Source: Ralstonia insidiosa (GTDB lineage: Bacteria > Pseudomonadota > Gammaproteobacteria > Burkholderiales > Burkholderiaceae). From it: a stretch of DNA of 64,000 nucleotides. This document shows, one piece after another, positions 25,953-34,531 of the stretch (positions within the stretch are counted from its first letter, which is position 1; the number at the start of each line of letters is the position of its first letter). The stretch is from NCBI RefSeq assembly GCF_008801405.1, contig NZ_VZPV01000001.1, forward strand, positions 1,116,001 to 1,180,000, in the 5' to 3' direction. Both the position numbers and the translations under genes were made by a program. The notes under the pieces were generated by a model. The model was given only the letters and a program-made list of their open reading frames with translations, searched no databases and had not been told where the DNA came from.

Positions 25953-26465
25953 ATGGGCTTCAAGCACAGCAGGGGAACACGGCGCCGAGCGCACGGCTTT
26001 ACGCTGATCGAGCTGATGATCGTGGTGGCGATCGTTGGGATCTTGGCGGCGATTGCGCTGCCGGCGTACAACAACTACCTGGTCAAATCGAAGCTGACCG
26101 AAGCGACGACGACGCTGGATGCTGCGCGGGTCGCGGTGAACGAAGCGTATTCGTCTAGCGGCGGCGCGTTTCCGAGTACAAATTCGCCGCCCATCATCAC
26201 CCAGGCGGTGGCGAGCAACGCGCAGTATGTCACGGCCATCAAGTACAACTATCCAGGAACGGCTTCCAGCGTTGGTGTAGTCGTGACGCTTGGTAAGACG
26301 GGCATCCCGCAGATCGATGGTCACTATCTCGGTATGTTCGGCATCGGGCAGTCCGATGGAACTGTGGTGTGGACCTGCGGCACTGCGCAAACCGCGAATG
26401 ACTACGCGGTGGGGGCTGCGGTTCAAACCATGTATTCGTATTTGCCGGCAGCGTGTCAAAACTGA
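25953..26465 (+). CDS. Type IV major pilin-like protein, first of two tandem copies
   Basis: 170 residues. The prepilin leader MGFKHSRGTRRRAHG ends in Gly, then mature FTLIELMIVVAIVGILAAIA with Phe1 and Glu5, the PilD processing and methylation site. The C-terminal disulfide loop is given by VWTCGTAQ and AACQN. It is 161-residue PilA's near twin: both share NNYLVKSKL/NNYMVKSKL and the YLPAACQN end, so this is a tandem duplication with divergence. Its own sigma-54 promoter and terminator mean independent control. The leader is longer and more basic than usual. Confidence 0.9.
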   Translation: MGFKHSRGTRRRAHGFTLIELMIVVAIVGILAAIALPAYNNYLVKSKLTEATTTLDAARVAVNEAYSSSGGAFPSTNSPPIITQAVASNAQYVTAIKYNYPGTASSVGVVVTLGKTGIPQIDGHYLGMFGIGQSDGTVVWTCGTAQTANDYAVGAAVQTMYSYLPAACQN

Positions 26466-26507
26466 GAGGCGCAAGGCGGGGCTAGTCTGCACACCGAGTG
26501 TTTGGTG

Positions 26508-26537
26508 CGGGCGACGAGGTAACTCGCCGCCCGTTTT
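26508..26537 (+). terminator. Terminator of the first pilin gene
   Basis: 11-base stem CGGGCGACGAG / CTCGCCGCCCG with one mismatch, GTAA loop, then TTTT. Confidence 0.75.
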
Positions 26538-26758
26538 GCTTTGATCCCGCCCGGGAGGCACGAGACGAAGTCGCGGGTCTGCCGTCTTTTTCGCCCAATC
26601 ACGAGCGGTTCACAGAAGCATCAAGATATCAGCAAAATTGTGGATCAATAGTCACAAAACTAACGACTTCTGTCATGTGGTGTCAAGAATTGTCATTTGA
26701 TGCTGCGCGTTTTGCCTAGTTTGGGCCTGTTTCTGGAGTGCGAATGCGGGTTTTGCGG
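26538..26758. other. Regulatory region between the tandem pilin genes
   Basis: No gene in this part. It holds phased TGTC repeats and leads into a -24/-12 element; composition is AT-richer than the coding flanks. Confidence 0.6.
26670..26694 (+). promoter_or_regulatory. Three phased TGTC sites (candidate PilR binding)
   Basis: CTGTC at 26670, GTGTC at 26680 and TTGTC at 26690, spaced exactly 10 bp, so all face one side of the helix. They lie 65-90 bp before the -24 element, the same distance as in the first pilin promoter. Confidence 0.6.
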
Positions 26759-26775
26759 CTGGCACGATCCCTGCT
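26759..26775 (+). promoter_or_regulatory. Sigma-54 (-24/-12) promoter of pilA
   Basis: CTGGCACGATCCCTGCT is close to the consensus TGGCAC-N5-TTGCW, 47 bp before the ATG. Confidence 0.85.
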
Positions 26776-26821
26776 TTGTAGAACCCGCATCATCTTTAAC
26801 CACACATTTCCGGGGGATTTC

Positions 26822-27307
26822 ATGAAGTCGATGCGTATCAACAAGCGTGTCCAAAAGGGTTTCACGCTGATCGAATTGATGATCGTGGTCGCGATCATCG
26901 GTATCCTGGCTGCCATCGCGCTGCCGGCTTACAACAACTACATGGTCAAGTCGAAGCTGGTTGAAGCGACGACGGATCTGGATGCGGCCAAGATTGCCGT
27001 GACCGAGGCATTTACCTCTGCAGGTACCGGCGCATTCCCGAGCGCCTCGCCGGTCGCACCGCTGGCTAGCAACGCCAAGTATGTGCGGGCTGTTAGCTAT
27101 GCCAACAACGCCAGCCAGGTCTCCGTTGTGGTTCAACTGAGCATGCCGGGTACCTCTCAGATTGACCAGAAGTACCTGGGTATCTTCGGCGTTGGCCAGG
27201 CTGATGGCACGGTGTCCTGGACGTGCGGCACCGCCACCGCCACTGCAACGGCTCCCGCCTCGCAGGCTTCGATGTACCCGTACCTGCCGGCAGCTTGCCA
27301 AAACTGA
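26822..27307 (+). CDS. pilA: Type IV major pilin PilA
   Basis: 161 residues. The leader MKSMRINKRVQKG is a standard basic prepilin leader cut before FTLIELMIVVAIIGILAAIA (Glu5 present), followed by ALPAYNNYMVKSKLVEATTD. The loop cysteines are in SWTCGTAT and AACQN. It forms the pilus fibre for twitching, adhesion and DNA uptake. Start ATG 26822 gives the proper leader; the longer frame runs through the promoter. The gene has the stronger sigma-54 promoter, the cleanest phased sites and a good terminator, so it is probably the main pilin of the pair. Confidence 0.92.
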   Translation: MKSMRINKRVQKGFTLIELMIVVAIIGILAAIALPAYNNYMVKSKLVEATTDLDAAKIAVTEAFTSAGTGAFPSASPVAPLASNAKYVRAVSYANNASQVSVVVQLSMPGTSQIDQKYLGIFGVGQADGTVSWTCGTATATATAPASQASMYPYLPAACQN

Positions 27308-27332
27308 TCAGGCTGTAGTCTCTGGAAGGGAG

Positions 27333-27359
27333 AGGGCGCTTTGGCGCCCTTTTCTTTTT
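27333..27359 (+). terminator. Terminator of pilA
   Basis: Perfect stem AGGGCGC / GCGCCCT with TTTG loop and a long T-rich tail. Confidence 0.88.
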
Positions 27360-27503
27360 GCTGTTGTGGTCGTGTATCGAGATGTGGTGTGCGCAATTGT
27401 TCGCGCCACGCATTTCCCTTGCGCTATATTGCCAAGCTTTGCCTCGAGGTGTTTGGCATCTCCTCGCGTGCAGTCGCAATAATCCAGCTTGACTGACGTT
27501 CCT

Positions 27504-29249
27504 ATGCTTCGATCTCGCCTTCCATTGCTGCCCGCGTGGGTGTTGCTTGCATTGTGTGCAACCGCCCCCTATCTGGTCGCGTTGCATACCTATCCGCTGC
27601 CGACCTTCTACAGCGAGTACGTGGCCAGCGGCTGCTGGACCGCGCTCGCACTGGTGTTGCTGGCCACAACGCGGTTTCAGCTGGGCAATTTGCCGCGCAT
27701 TGCACTTGCACCAGCGTTGTTGATTCTGGCGCTTTTTGCGCAGATGGCATTTGCACCGCCGATCAACCCGTTCTTCACCATCGCTGCGACGCTTTGTTTG
27801 TTGGGAGCAATCGTCGCCTGTGTTTTGGGAGCACGTTGCCGCGACATTCCCGGAGCTGTCGACGCCATCGTGCTCGGGTTCATGCTTGGCGGTTTGCTGA
27901 CGTTTGCCATCGAAATTGCTCAGTTACTTCGTATTACCAGTTTGCCGCTCGATGTCATGACGCCTGACTTGTCGACGGGCGAGCGGCGCCTCTGGGGCAA
28001 CCTCAACCAGCCCAATCATGTGGCCTCCTATCTCGCGATTGGGATCGCGGGATGCATGCTGCTGGCGCGCAAGTATCGCCGGTGGATGATCCCGCTGGCG
28101 ATCATCGCGATTGCCTTTGAGGCGGGGATGGTGCTGACGTATTCCCGCACGGCATGGCTGCATTTGGCCGCCATAGGGTTGCTTGCGGGCTGGGTGATCT
28201 ACACCTCTGAAGAGGGGCGATATCGCGCATTGAAGGCTGCCTTGCCGATGGTTGTGCTTTTCGTTTCCTTCGTGCTTTGCAGTGAAGTCATTGCGTACGC
28301 CAACGTTACGTGGCATCTCGACCTCCCGACCTCCTTGGGCCAGCGCATGGAGCACGGCGTATCGGACCGTATTCCGCTCTGGCGGCACGCGTGGCACATG
28401 TTTGTCACGCACCCGTGGTTCGGTGCGGGTTGGGGAGACTACGCTTGGAACCAGTACACCCAGACGGAAATCGTTGGGCCGGTCATTCTTTCGATGAATG
28501 CCCATAACATTGTTCTCGACACCCTCGCAAAAGCCGGTGTCGTGGGGCTGCTTGCCCTTGTCATCCCCTTTGCTGGCTTCCTCTATCGAGTCGTCAAGCG
28601 ACAGAACACGCCGGAGCGCGCGTTTTTTCTTGCGATTATTCTGATCCTGGCAGCGCACTCAATGCTTGAGTACCCACTTCACTATCTGTTCTTCCTTCTG
28701 CCGTTTGCCTTTGCGCTGGGCTATGTTGATGAGTCGCCCCTTCGCTACCCCTCGGTGCGGATGGTGTCGCTCCTGACAGGCATTTTCGGCGTTGGCGTCG
28801 CGGCATTGATGGTCCCCTTGTGGGGGGACTATCATGCCGTCGAGCGATTGAGCTACAACGTGGACCGAGAGAAGAGTGCCGACGTTTATCGCGCGCGCGG
28901 CGGGAACATCTACGCGCCCTATGGACAGCTCGCGATCGCGTCGAACTGGATTGTCATCAAGCCGATGGCACATTCGTTAGCCGAGCTCGAGCTTCAGGTG
29001 ATCCAGTTCTACCCAGGCGCTGCGCCGATCCAACGCTATGCGCTCTCTCTTGCCTACCTTGGCAAGACTGACGAGGCGGTGACGCAGGTTCGCCGACTCC
29101 ATCTGCAGTATGTCGAAGATTATCCAAAATGGTCTGCCTATCTCACCGAGTCCTGCGCCAAGAACCCACCGGATCTCAAAGTCTTTTGTGATCGCATTAG
29201 GGCTGAGGGGCTTCTGGTTGAAAAGAAATCAGAGGTTTCTGAGAAGTAG
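27504..29249 (+). CDS. PglL/Wzy-type O-oligosaccharyltransferase (likely pilin glycosylation)
   Basis: About 581 residues with ten to twelve membrane helices. The motif LWGNLNQPNHVASYLA (NQPNH near residue 168) and the periplasmic loop with GWGDYAWNQ and NAHNIVLDTL match the Wzy_C ligase family of PglL/PilO-type transferases; the last 150 residues are soluble (TPR-like, IQRYALSLAYLGKTDEAV) as in Wzy_C_2. It sits between pilin genes, so it probably transfers a glycan to pilin; O-antigen ligase is the alternative. An upstream TTG (27489) could be used; neither start has a clear ribosome-binding site. GC content is lower than in neighbours. Confidence 0.82.
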   Translation: MLRSRLPLLPAWVLLALCATAPYLVALHTYPLPTFYSEYVASGCWTALALVLLATTRFQLGNLPRIALAPALLILALFAQMAFAPPINPFFTIAATLCLLGAIVACVLGARCRDIPGAVDAIVLGFMLGGLLTFAIEIAQLLRITSLPLDVMTPDLSTGERRLWGNLNQPNHVASYLAIGIAGCMLLARKYRRWMIPLAIIAIAFEAGMVLTYSRTAWLHLAAIGLLAGWVIYTSEEGRYRALKAALPMVVLFVSFVLCSEVIAYANVTWHLDLPTSLGQRMEHGVSDRIPLWRHAWHMFVTHPWFGAGWGDYAWNQYTQTEIVGPVILSMNAHNIVLDTLAKAGVVGLLALVIPFAGFLYRVVKRQNTPERAFFLAIILILAAHSMLEYPLHYLFFLLPFAFALGYVDESPLRYPSVRMVSLLTGIFGVGVAALMVPLWGDYHAVERLSYNVDREKSADVYRARGGNIYAPYGQLAIASNWIVIKPMAHSLAELELQVIQFYPGAAPIQRYALSLAYLGKTDEAVTQVRRLHLQYVEDYPKWSAYLTESCAKNPPDLKVFCDRIRAEGLLVEKKSEVSEK

Positions 29250-29271
29250 CTAAGCGATAGATAATCGAATC

Positions 29272-29300
29272 AAGCGCCATCTTTGATGGCGCTTTTTTTT
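29272..29300 (+). terminator. Terminator of the oligosaccharyltransferase gene
   Basis: 10-base perfect stem AAGCGCCATC / GATGGCGCTT, 3-base loop and eight T. Confidence 0.9.
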
Positions 29301-29446
29301 GTTGGGATCAAATATCTGATCGGCAACTATCAAAATTGATTGCATCTAATGTCGATGCTGAGATGTTCGCTTAATCTTCCTTAACTCGGTTGCCCGCGAA
29401 TAATGCAGGCATTTTCTGAGTCATTTCAACTATCAAGGAGAAGACA

Positions 29447-29959
29447 GTGAACATGAAGTATCGGATGGCTAGGCATCGCGAAGCAGGTTTCACACTGATT
29501 GAGCTCATGATTGTCGTTGCCATCGTTGGCGTTCTGGCCGCGATCGCTGTACCTGCCTATCAGGACTACATTGCACGTTCCCGTGTTACGGAGGGGCTGA
29601 CATTGGCCTCGGCCGCCAAGGCGTTGGTTTCTGAGAATGCCATTGCCGGTGTGGCGCTAGACCAGGGCTATGCCTCTGATACCAAAGCGACAAAGAGCGT
29701 TGAGGCAAGAGGTATTGCCATTGATGCATCAACAGGTGAAATTACGATCGCCTATGCGAGTAACGTCGCCCCGAATGGTCAAAATACCGTGGTTCTCAAG
29801 CCAACGGCAAATGATGCTCCATTGGGTGGTGAGAGCCGGCCTGTAGGCCCCATCCGTTGGGATTGTTATGCAAAAGATGCCAAAGTTCGCGCAGGCTCTG
29901 TTTCGTTGGTCGGCTCTCCAACACTTGCAGCGAATCTCGCTCCCTCAGAGTGCCGCTGA
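29447..29959 (+). CDS. Type IV pilin, divergent third copy
   Basis: 170 residues. The leader MNMKYRMARHREAG is cut before FTLIELMIVVAIVGVLAAIA (Glu5 kept), then VPAYQDYIARSRVTEGLTLA, the Pseudomonas/Neisseria-type helix. Loop cysteines are RWDCYAKD and PSECR, about 30 residues apart. The start is GTG 29447 with AAGGAGA six bases upstream; ATG 29453 is six bases further. The globular part is unlike the two pilins upstream, the DNA is AT-richer, and no sigma-54 promoter is visible, so it is separately regulated and may be acquired. It could be a minor pilin, an alternative major pilin or the glycosylation target. Confidence 0.87.
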   Translation: MNMKYRMARHREAGFTLIELMIVVAIVGVLAAIAVPAYQDYIARSRVTEGLTLASAAKALVSENAIAGVALDQGYASDTKATKSVEARGIAIDASTGEITIAYASNVAPNGQNTVVLKPTANDAPLGGESRPVGPIRWDCYAKDAKVRAGSVSLVGSPTLAANLAPSECR

Positions 29960-29979
29960 TCTGGCGCACGCAGAAAAAA

Positions 29980-30004
29980 AAGAGCGTCTTCAGGACGCTC
30001 TTTG
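29980..30004. terminator. Bidirectional terminator between third pilin and moaC
   Basis: Perfect 10-base stem AAAGAGCGTC / GACGCTCTTT with A/T runs on both sides, in a convergent gap. Confidence 0.85.
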
Positions 30005-30025
30005 TATTGGCGAGGTAAGCGTGCG

Positions 30026-30502
30026 CTACTTCGCCACCCAATCCCCCGACTTCCCCCCGTGCTTCTCCATCAACCGCACATCCCCAATCACCATCCCCCG
30101 ATCCACGGCCTTGCACATGTCATAGATGGTAAGCAGCCCCACCTGCACGGCGGTTAGCGCTTCCATCTCCACGCCAGTCTGCCCACGCGTCTCCGCGCGG
30201 ACGGTGCAACGGACAGTGTGAGCCGCTTCATCCAACTCAAACTCAACCGCCACCTTGGTCAACGCCAACGGATGACACAGCGGAATCAGGTCAGACGTCC
30301 GTTTCGACCCCTGAATCGCCGCAATGCGCGCAATCCCCAGCACGTCGCCTTTCTTGGCCGTGCCGTCGCGCACCAGCGCAAAGGTATCGGGCAGCATGCG
30401 GATCGTGCCGGTAGCCACCGCCACGCGGTGCGTGACAGCCTTGTCGCCGACGTCAACCATATGGGCTTGTCCGGCGGAATCGAAGTGGGTGAGTTGCGAC
30501 AT
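30026..30502 (-). CDS. moaC: Cyclic pyranopterin monophosphate synthase MoaC
   Basis: 158 residues, normal length. MSQLTHFDSAGQAHMVDVGD, then AKKGDVLGIARIAAIQGSKRTSDLIPLCHPL (conserved LCHPL), GVEMEALTAVQVGLLTIYDMCKA and the Lys-rich end MEKHGGKSG. It converts the GTP-derived intermediate to cPMP in molybdenum cofactor synthesis with MoaA (not in the window). Start ATG 30502; the longer frame upstream is not MoaC-like. mobB lies at 48.5 kb. Confidence 0.96.
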   Translation of the reverse strand: MSQLTHFDSAGQAHMVDVGDKAVTHRVAVATGTIRMLPDTFALVRDGTAKKGDVLGIARIAAIQGSKRTSDLIPLCHPLALTKVAVEFELDEAAHTVRCTVRAETRGQTGVEMEALTAVQVGLLTIYDMCKAVDRGMVIGDVRLMEKHGGKSGDWVAK

Positions 30503-30606
30503 AAGTAACCGCAGGATTGCGGGGCAGAAGACGAAGCGTTTTATGATAGCAAGCGCCCGGCGGTTCCCGATGCCGCCGGGCTGATCCTGCACACTGCGCT
30601 TTCCGT

Positions 30607-32310
30607 ATGACGCATTTCCTCTCCCGGCCGCGCGCACGCAAGCTGACGGCCGTTGTGTTGTTGTCGACGTGGCTGGGGCCATTGCCTCTGCCTGTGCTGG
30701 CGCAGGTGCCGGCTTCTGCGCCGGCGGCTTCGGCCAATCTGGGGCTCGGTTCCGCTGCCCAGGCAGACCAGGTGCAGAGCAACCTGAACCGCAGCGTGCA
30801 GATTGGCCGCCAGTCGCCGTATCTGCAGAAAGACCCGACCGTCATTGACGCGCCAACGTACGAGTTGCCCGACATGGGCGATCCGTCCACAGCGGCGCTG
30901 TCGCCGGACATGGAGCGCCGGTTGGGCGACCGTGTGATGCGGGAGATCCGCCGTGATCCGGATTACGTGTCCGATCCGCTGCTTGGCGATTACCTGAACA
31001 CCATCGGCTTCAAGCTGATTGAGGCGGCGCGCCGGCAGCACGTGGCGGGCAGCACGTCGTCGTCGAGCTTCGAGCTGTTCGCGGTGCGGGACCCGGCCAT
31101 CAATGCGTTTGCGCTGCCGGGTGGCTATATCGGCGTGAACACCGGCACGTTGGTGGCCACCGAGAGCGAGTCGGAGCTGGCTTCCGTGCTCGGCCACGAA
31201 ATCGGCCACGTGCTGCAGCGGCATATCGCGCGCGGCATCGACAAGTCGGGCGAGTCGATGTGGATTGCGTTGGCGTCGCTCCTGCTGGCGGGCCTGGCGG
31301 CCACCAAGAGTGGCGATGCTGCGCAGGCGCTGGCCATCGGCGGGCAGGCGGCAGCGGTGTCGAACCAGCTTTCGTTCTCGCGCAGTGCCGAGCGTGAGGC
31401 GGATCGTGTCGGCTTTACGCTGCTCACCGGCGCCGGTTATGACCCGGAGGGCATGCCGGACTTCTTTCGCCGTATGCAGCGGGTCACCAACATTGCGGAT
31501 ACCGGTGTGGTTCCCGGTTATGCGCGCACGCACCCGCTGACCGGTGAGCGCATCGCCGACATGGCAGACCGCGCGCGTGGCCTGCCGCACCCGCGCCAAC
31601 CGCGCCGGCCGGAGTTCGGTTTCGCCAAGGCGCGTGCGCGTGTGCTGCAGGAAACGTCGACCAGCTCCTACATCGATGTGCGCAATGCCATGCAGTCGCA
31701 GTTGTCTTCGGCACCGGATGCGCCAGTCGAGAAGCGCGCTGCGCTGTGGTACGGCATTGCGGTGGCCAACCAGATGGCGGGCCGGCTGGAGGAGGCCGAG
31801 CAAGCGCTGCTGGAGGCGCGTCGCCTGTACGGCAACATCCCCGGCATCACGTCAGGCAGCGTTGATCTGGACGTGACGGCCATCGAGTTGGCGCGTGCCC
31901 GCAACCGCATGCCTGAGGCGCTGACCTTGGCGCGCGCGGCACTTGTCGCGTATCCGCTATCGCGCGCAGTTGGCCAGACCTATGCGCAGACGCTGCTGGC
32001 AGCCGGCCGGATTGATGACGTCATTCCGTATCTGAAGGACAAGACCCGCGAAGACACCGCGCAATCGATCTGGTGGGACATGCTCGCGCGTGCCTATGCC
32101 GATAAGGGCAAGCGCCTGGAGCAGCACCGCGCGCTGGCCGAGAAGTACGCGCGTGACGGTGCGTGGGGCTCAGCAGTCGAGCAACTCAAGCTGGCGCGTG
32201 AAGCGGGCGATGCGGATTTCTACACGCTGTCCGAAGTCGATGCGCGATTGCATCAGATGGAGCGGCAGTACAAGGAAGAGAAGGCCGAGGATAAGGCGCT
32301 GCCGAAGTAG
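30607..32310 (+). CDS. bepA: Periplasmic M48 metalloprotease with TPR repeats (BepA/YfgC-like)
   Basis: 567 residues. A basic start and a hydrophobic stretch end near VLAQ (signal peptide). The M48 domain has GHEIGHVLQRH with His197, Glu198 and His201, and the third ligand Glu in SAEREADRVGFTLL. The C-terminal 230 residues are helical TPR-like (KRAALWYGIAVANQMAGRLEEAEQALLEA and onward, shown in part). In E. coli BepA degrades or matures outer-membrane proteins such as LptD. The length and layout match, so the role is probably the same. It is divergent from moaC. Confidence 0.9.
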   Translation: MTHFLSRPRARKLTAVVLLSTWLGPLPLPVLAQVPASAPAASANLGLGSAAQADQVQSNLNRSVQIGRQSPYLQKDPTVIDAPTYELPDMGDPSTAALSPDMERRLGDRVMREIRRDPDYVSDPLLGDYLNTIGFKLIEAARRQHVAGSTSSSSFELFAVRDPAINAFALPGGYIGVNTGTLVATESESELASVLGHEIGHVLQRHIARGIDKSGESMWIALASLLLAGLAATKSGDAAQALAIGGQAAAVSNQLSFSRSAEREADRVGFTLLTGAGYDPEGMPDFFRRMQRVTNIADTGVVPGYARTHPLTGERIADMADRARGLPHPRQPRRPEFGFAKARARVLQETSTSSYIDVRNAMQSQLSSAPDAPVEKRAALWYGIAVANQMAGRLEEAEQALLEARRLYGNIPGITSGSVDLDVTAIELARARNRMPEALTLARAALVAYPLSRAVGQTYAQTLLAAGRIDDVIPYLKDKTREDTAQSIWWDMLARAYADKGKRLEQHRALAEKYARDGAWGSAVEQLKLAREAGDADFYTLSEVDARLHQMERQYKEEKAEDKALPK

Positions 32311-32337
32311 GGTGGCACACGCAGTCGCCTCGCATTG

Positions 32338-32919
32338 CTACGGTGCGGGATGCGACACGAATCCATAGCGCCGTGCGACTTCTGCGCGACGAATCGGCTC
32401 GATGTCGAACGTGCGACTGTCGATGGTGAGTGTGCCGAGTGCGGCGCCGCACGCCTGTCCATGCCATTGCGCGAGCGACGAGAACGGCTCCAGGTCGTGG
32501 TCGTGCAGCACGGCGATGGTGTCTTCTGCATCCCACCCCGCCACGCGGCCAGACAGCAGCACGTTGCCTTGTTCATCGGCAAAACAGCCGGTGGGCGCGA
32601 AGGCCGCGCCTGTTGTGGTGGTGAAGCTAGGGACTGCGCCATCCGCCACCAGCCGGACAATCCACGGCGTGTAGTCCAGTTCCACAAACACGCGTTGCGG
32701 CCCGTTCTGAAAGAACCACTGCCCCGCATCATCGTGCGCATAGTTGCGGACGATGAAATCGATGAGCGATGGGTGGCGTATCGGGTCGCCTGAGAGCTTG
32801 TTGGCCTGTGCAAACTCGTTGCGCATGCGCCATTGGCCCCGTCGGTCCAGCGCCAGCCAGCCGAAACAGTTCGGCACGTTTGGCCACTTGGCCATCGCCT
32901 GGCGGACGATGTCATCCAT
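32338..32919 (-). CDS. Conserved protein of unknown function, coupled to the YheT hydrolase
   Basis: 193 residues, no signal peptide or helices. It starts MDDIVRQAMAKWPNVPNCFG with WLALDRRGQWRMR, and contains FIVRNYAHDDAGQWFFQNGP, QRVFVELDYTPWIVRL and LLSGRVAGWDAEDT. This looks like a compact beta-rich, single-domain protein of a family seen in Burkholderiales; I do not assign a number. The ATG at 32919 overlaps the end of the upstream hydrolase gene by eight bases, so the two are coupled. A longer start at 32967 is possible. Confidence 0.78.
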   Translation of the reverse strand: MDDIVRQAMAKWPNVPNCFGWLALDRRGQWRMRNEFAQANKLSGDPIRHPSLIDFIVRNYAHDDAGQWFFQNGPQRVFVELDYTPWIVRLVADGAVPSFTTTTGAAFAPTGCFADEQGNVLLSGRVAGWDAEDTIAVLHDHDLEPFSSLAQWHGQACGAALGTLTIDSRTFDIEPIRRAEVARRYGFVSHPAP

Positions 32920-34009
32920 GGGAATCCAAGCCCCCGGCCTGCGGCTGGCGACCGAGCACGTCATCAAAGAAATGCAGCACGCGTGCGGGCATCCAGTCGA
33001 TGCGGCCGGTCATATGGCGCTGGCCGCCGTCGTGGCGCAGCAGGAAGCCGACGTGGCCGCCATGTTGCGGCTGGTCGAGCACGACGTCGGGTGAGACGTC
33101 GGCGGGGCCGGGCAGGTGCTGACCCGGCAGGAACGGATCGTTGCGCGCGTTGAGCACCAGCGCCGGCACGCGCACATCGCGCAGGATCGGCTTGGACGAC
33201 GCACGCGTCCAGTAGTCGAGCACGTCGCGATAGCCGTGCAGTGGCGCGGTGACGAGGTTGTCGAATTCGCTCAGGTTGCGCGAGGCCAGCATGGCAGCCC
33301 GGTCGTACAGACCAGGGTGCTGGTCGAGCTTCGCGCTGGCTTTTTCCTTGAGCGTGCGCAGGAACATGCGCGTGTACACCATGTTGAAGCCACGCGACAG
33401 CGCCGCGCCACCAGCACGCATGTCCAGAGGGGCGGAGACCGTTGCGGCGGCGCTCAGGTGCCGCGCGCCGGTGCCGTGCTCACCCAGGTAGCGCAGCAGC
33501 GCATTGCCGCCCAGCGAGATGCCCACGGCCAGCAACTTGCGGCCCTGGGGCTCGCAGACCGTCCGGTAGATCCGCTCAAGAATCCATGCGATTTCAGCAC
33601 CGTCGCCGCAGTGGTACATGCGGGGTGCGCGGTTCATCTCGCCCGAGCAGCCACGGAAGTGCGGGATCACGCCGGGCCAGCGGCGCGCGCGCAGCGCATC
33701 CATGAGCAGGCGCGCGTAGTGGCTGCGCGAATCACCCTCCAGGCCGTGGAACATGACGACGAGCGGCGCGTGGGCATCGGTGTCATGCGTCGTCCAGTCG
33801 AGGTCGATGAAGTCCTGGTCGGGTGTGTCCCAGCGCTCGCGCCGGTAGGTGATGCGCGGAAAGCGCCAGAGGCGCGCCGGCACAATCGTCTGCGCATTGC
33901 CGCCGATCAGCCACCACGGCGAGCGGAACGCGTGCGGCTCGAACGGCCCCGCCAGCATGGCGCCGAGGTTCAGTTCAACGGGGGCAGCTTGGCGGAGCGG
34001 GCGATTCAT
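32912..34009 (-). CDS. YheT-family alpha/beta hydrolase
   Basis: 365 residues. AFRSPWWLIGGNAQTIVPAR is the YheT start signature; the catalytic elbow is LAVGISLGGNALLRYLGE, with VPALVLNARNDPFLPG supplying the acid and QHGGHVGFLL the His. The family acts as a carboxylesterase of unclear natural substrate. Upstream in the same direction are the NTF2-like and heptosyltransferase genes with gaps under 50 bp, so all may share one transcript. The start MNRPLRQAAPVELNLGAM is plausible. Confidence 0.88.
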   Translation of the reverse strand: MNRPLRQAAPVELNLGAMLAGPFEPHAFRSPWWLIGGNAQTIVPARLWRFPRITYRRERWDTPDQDFIDLDWTTHDTDAHAPLVVMFHGLEGDSRSHYARLLMDALRARRWPGVIPHFRGCSGEMNRAPRMYHCGDGAEIAWILERIYRTVCEPQGRKLLAVGISLGGNALLRYLGEHGTGARHLSAAATVSAPLDMRAGGAALSRGFNMVYTRMFLRTLKEKASAKLDQHPGLYDRAAMLASRNLSEFDNLVTAPLHGYRDVLDYWTRASSKPILRDVRVPALVLNARNDPFLPGQHLPGPADVSPDVVLDQPQHGGHVGFLLRHDGGQRHMTGRIDWMPARVLHFFDDVLGRQPQAGGLDSHG

Positions 34010-34045
34010 CGTGACGATGCAACTGCCACGCCGGGGTGGCGCGGC

Positions 34046-34486
34046 TCAGTGCAGGGAGTGCGTGGCGCTGGAGATGGAGGCGGCCACACGTTCTTCCGCC
34101 GCCTGGCTGGAATGCACGTGGGCGATGCGCCAGCCTTCGTGGTTCTGCATCAGCACGTAGGTCGTGTGCACGTACAGATCCGCTTCGGTGGCGGTGGCCG
34201 AGAAGCGCAGCGCTTCCGTCGATTCGAAAATCGACACGCCCAGCGAGGAGTGCACCTGCTGGCTGAGGCATTCGATCCAGACAGGGTTCTTCTCGACCAG
34301 CGCATCCAGGCAGCCACGCAGTTGCTCGTGGCCGTGCAGGCGCTGGCCGTCGGGCAGGATGAAGCTGACGGAATCCTCGTCTAGCCACAGCCGGAGCGCG
34401 CCATCGGCATCGCGGCGCTTGAGCGCATCGCGATAGGCTTCGAGGATGTCCTCGGCGGCTTCGAACAGGCGGGCAAATCGTGGCAT
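34046..34486 (-). CDS. NTF2-like (SnoaL/YybH-type) protein
   Basis: 146 residues, a small alpha+beta cone fold: EAAEDILEAYRDALKRRDAD, ALRLWLDEDSVSFILPDGQR, then HTTYVLMQNHEGWRIAHVHSS. The last motif (GWRIAHVHSS) is typical of the ketosteroid-isomerase-like family. No catalytic pair can be named. It lies 45 bp after the heptosyltransferase gene and 36 bp before the YheT gene, same strand. Confidence 0.83.
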   Translation of the reverse strand: MPRFARLFEAAEDILEAYRDALKRRDADGALRLWLDEDSVSFILPDGQRLHGHEQLRGCLDALVEKNPVWIECLSQQVHSSLGVSIFESTEALRFSATATEADLYVHTTYVLMQNHEGWRIAHVHSSQAAEERVAASISSATHSLH

Positions 34487-34531
34487 GGCGGCTGGACGTT
34501 CAGGGAAGGACTGCGGACAAGCGTTACGAAT

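Noticed and set aside
29330..29440. Possible sigma-54 promoter for the third pilin
   Set aside because: The closest match, around TTGCCCGCGAATAATGCA, has the wrong doublet spacing and no GG at -24.
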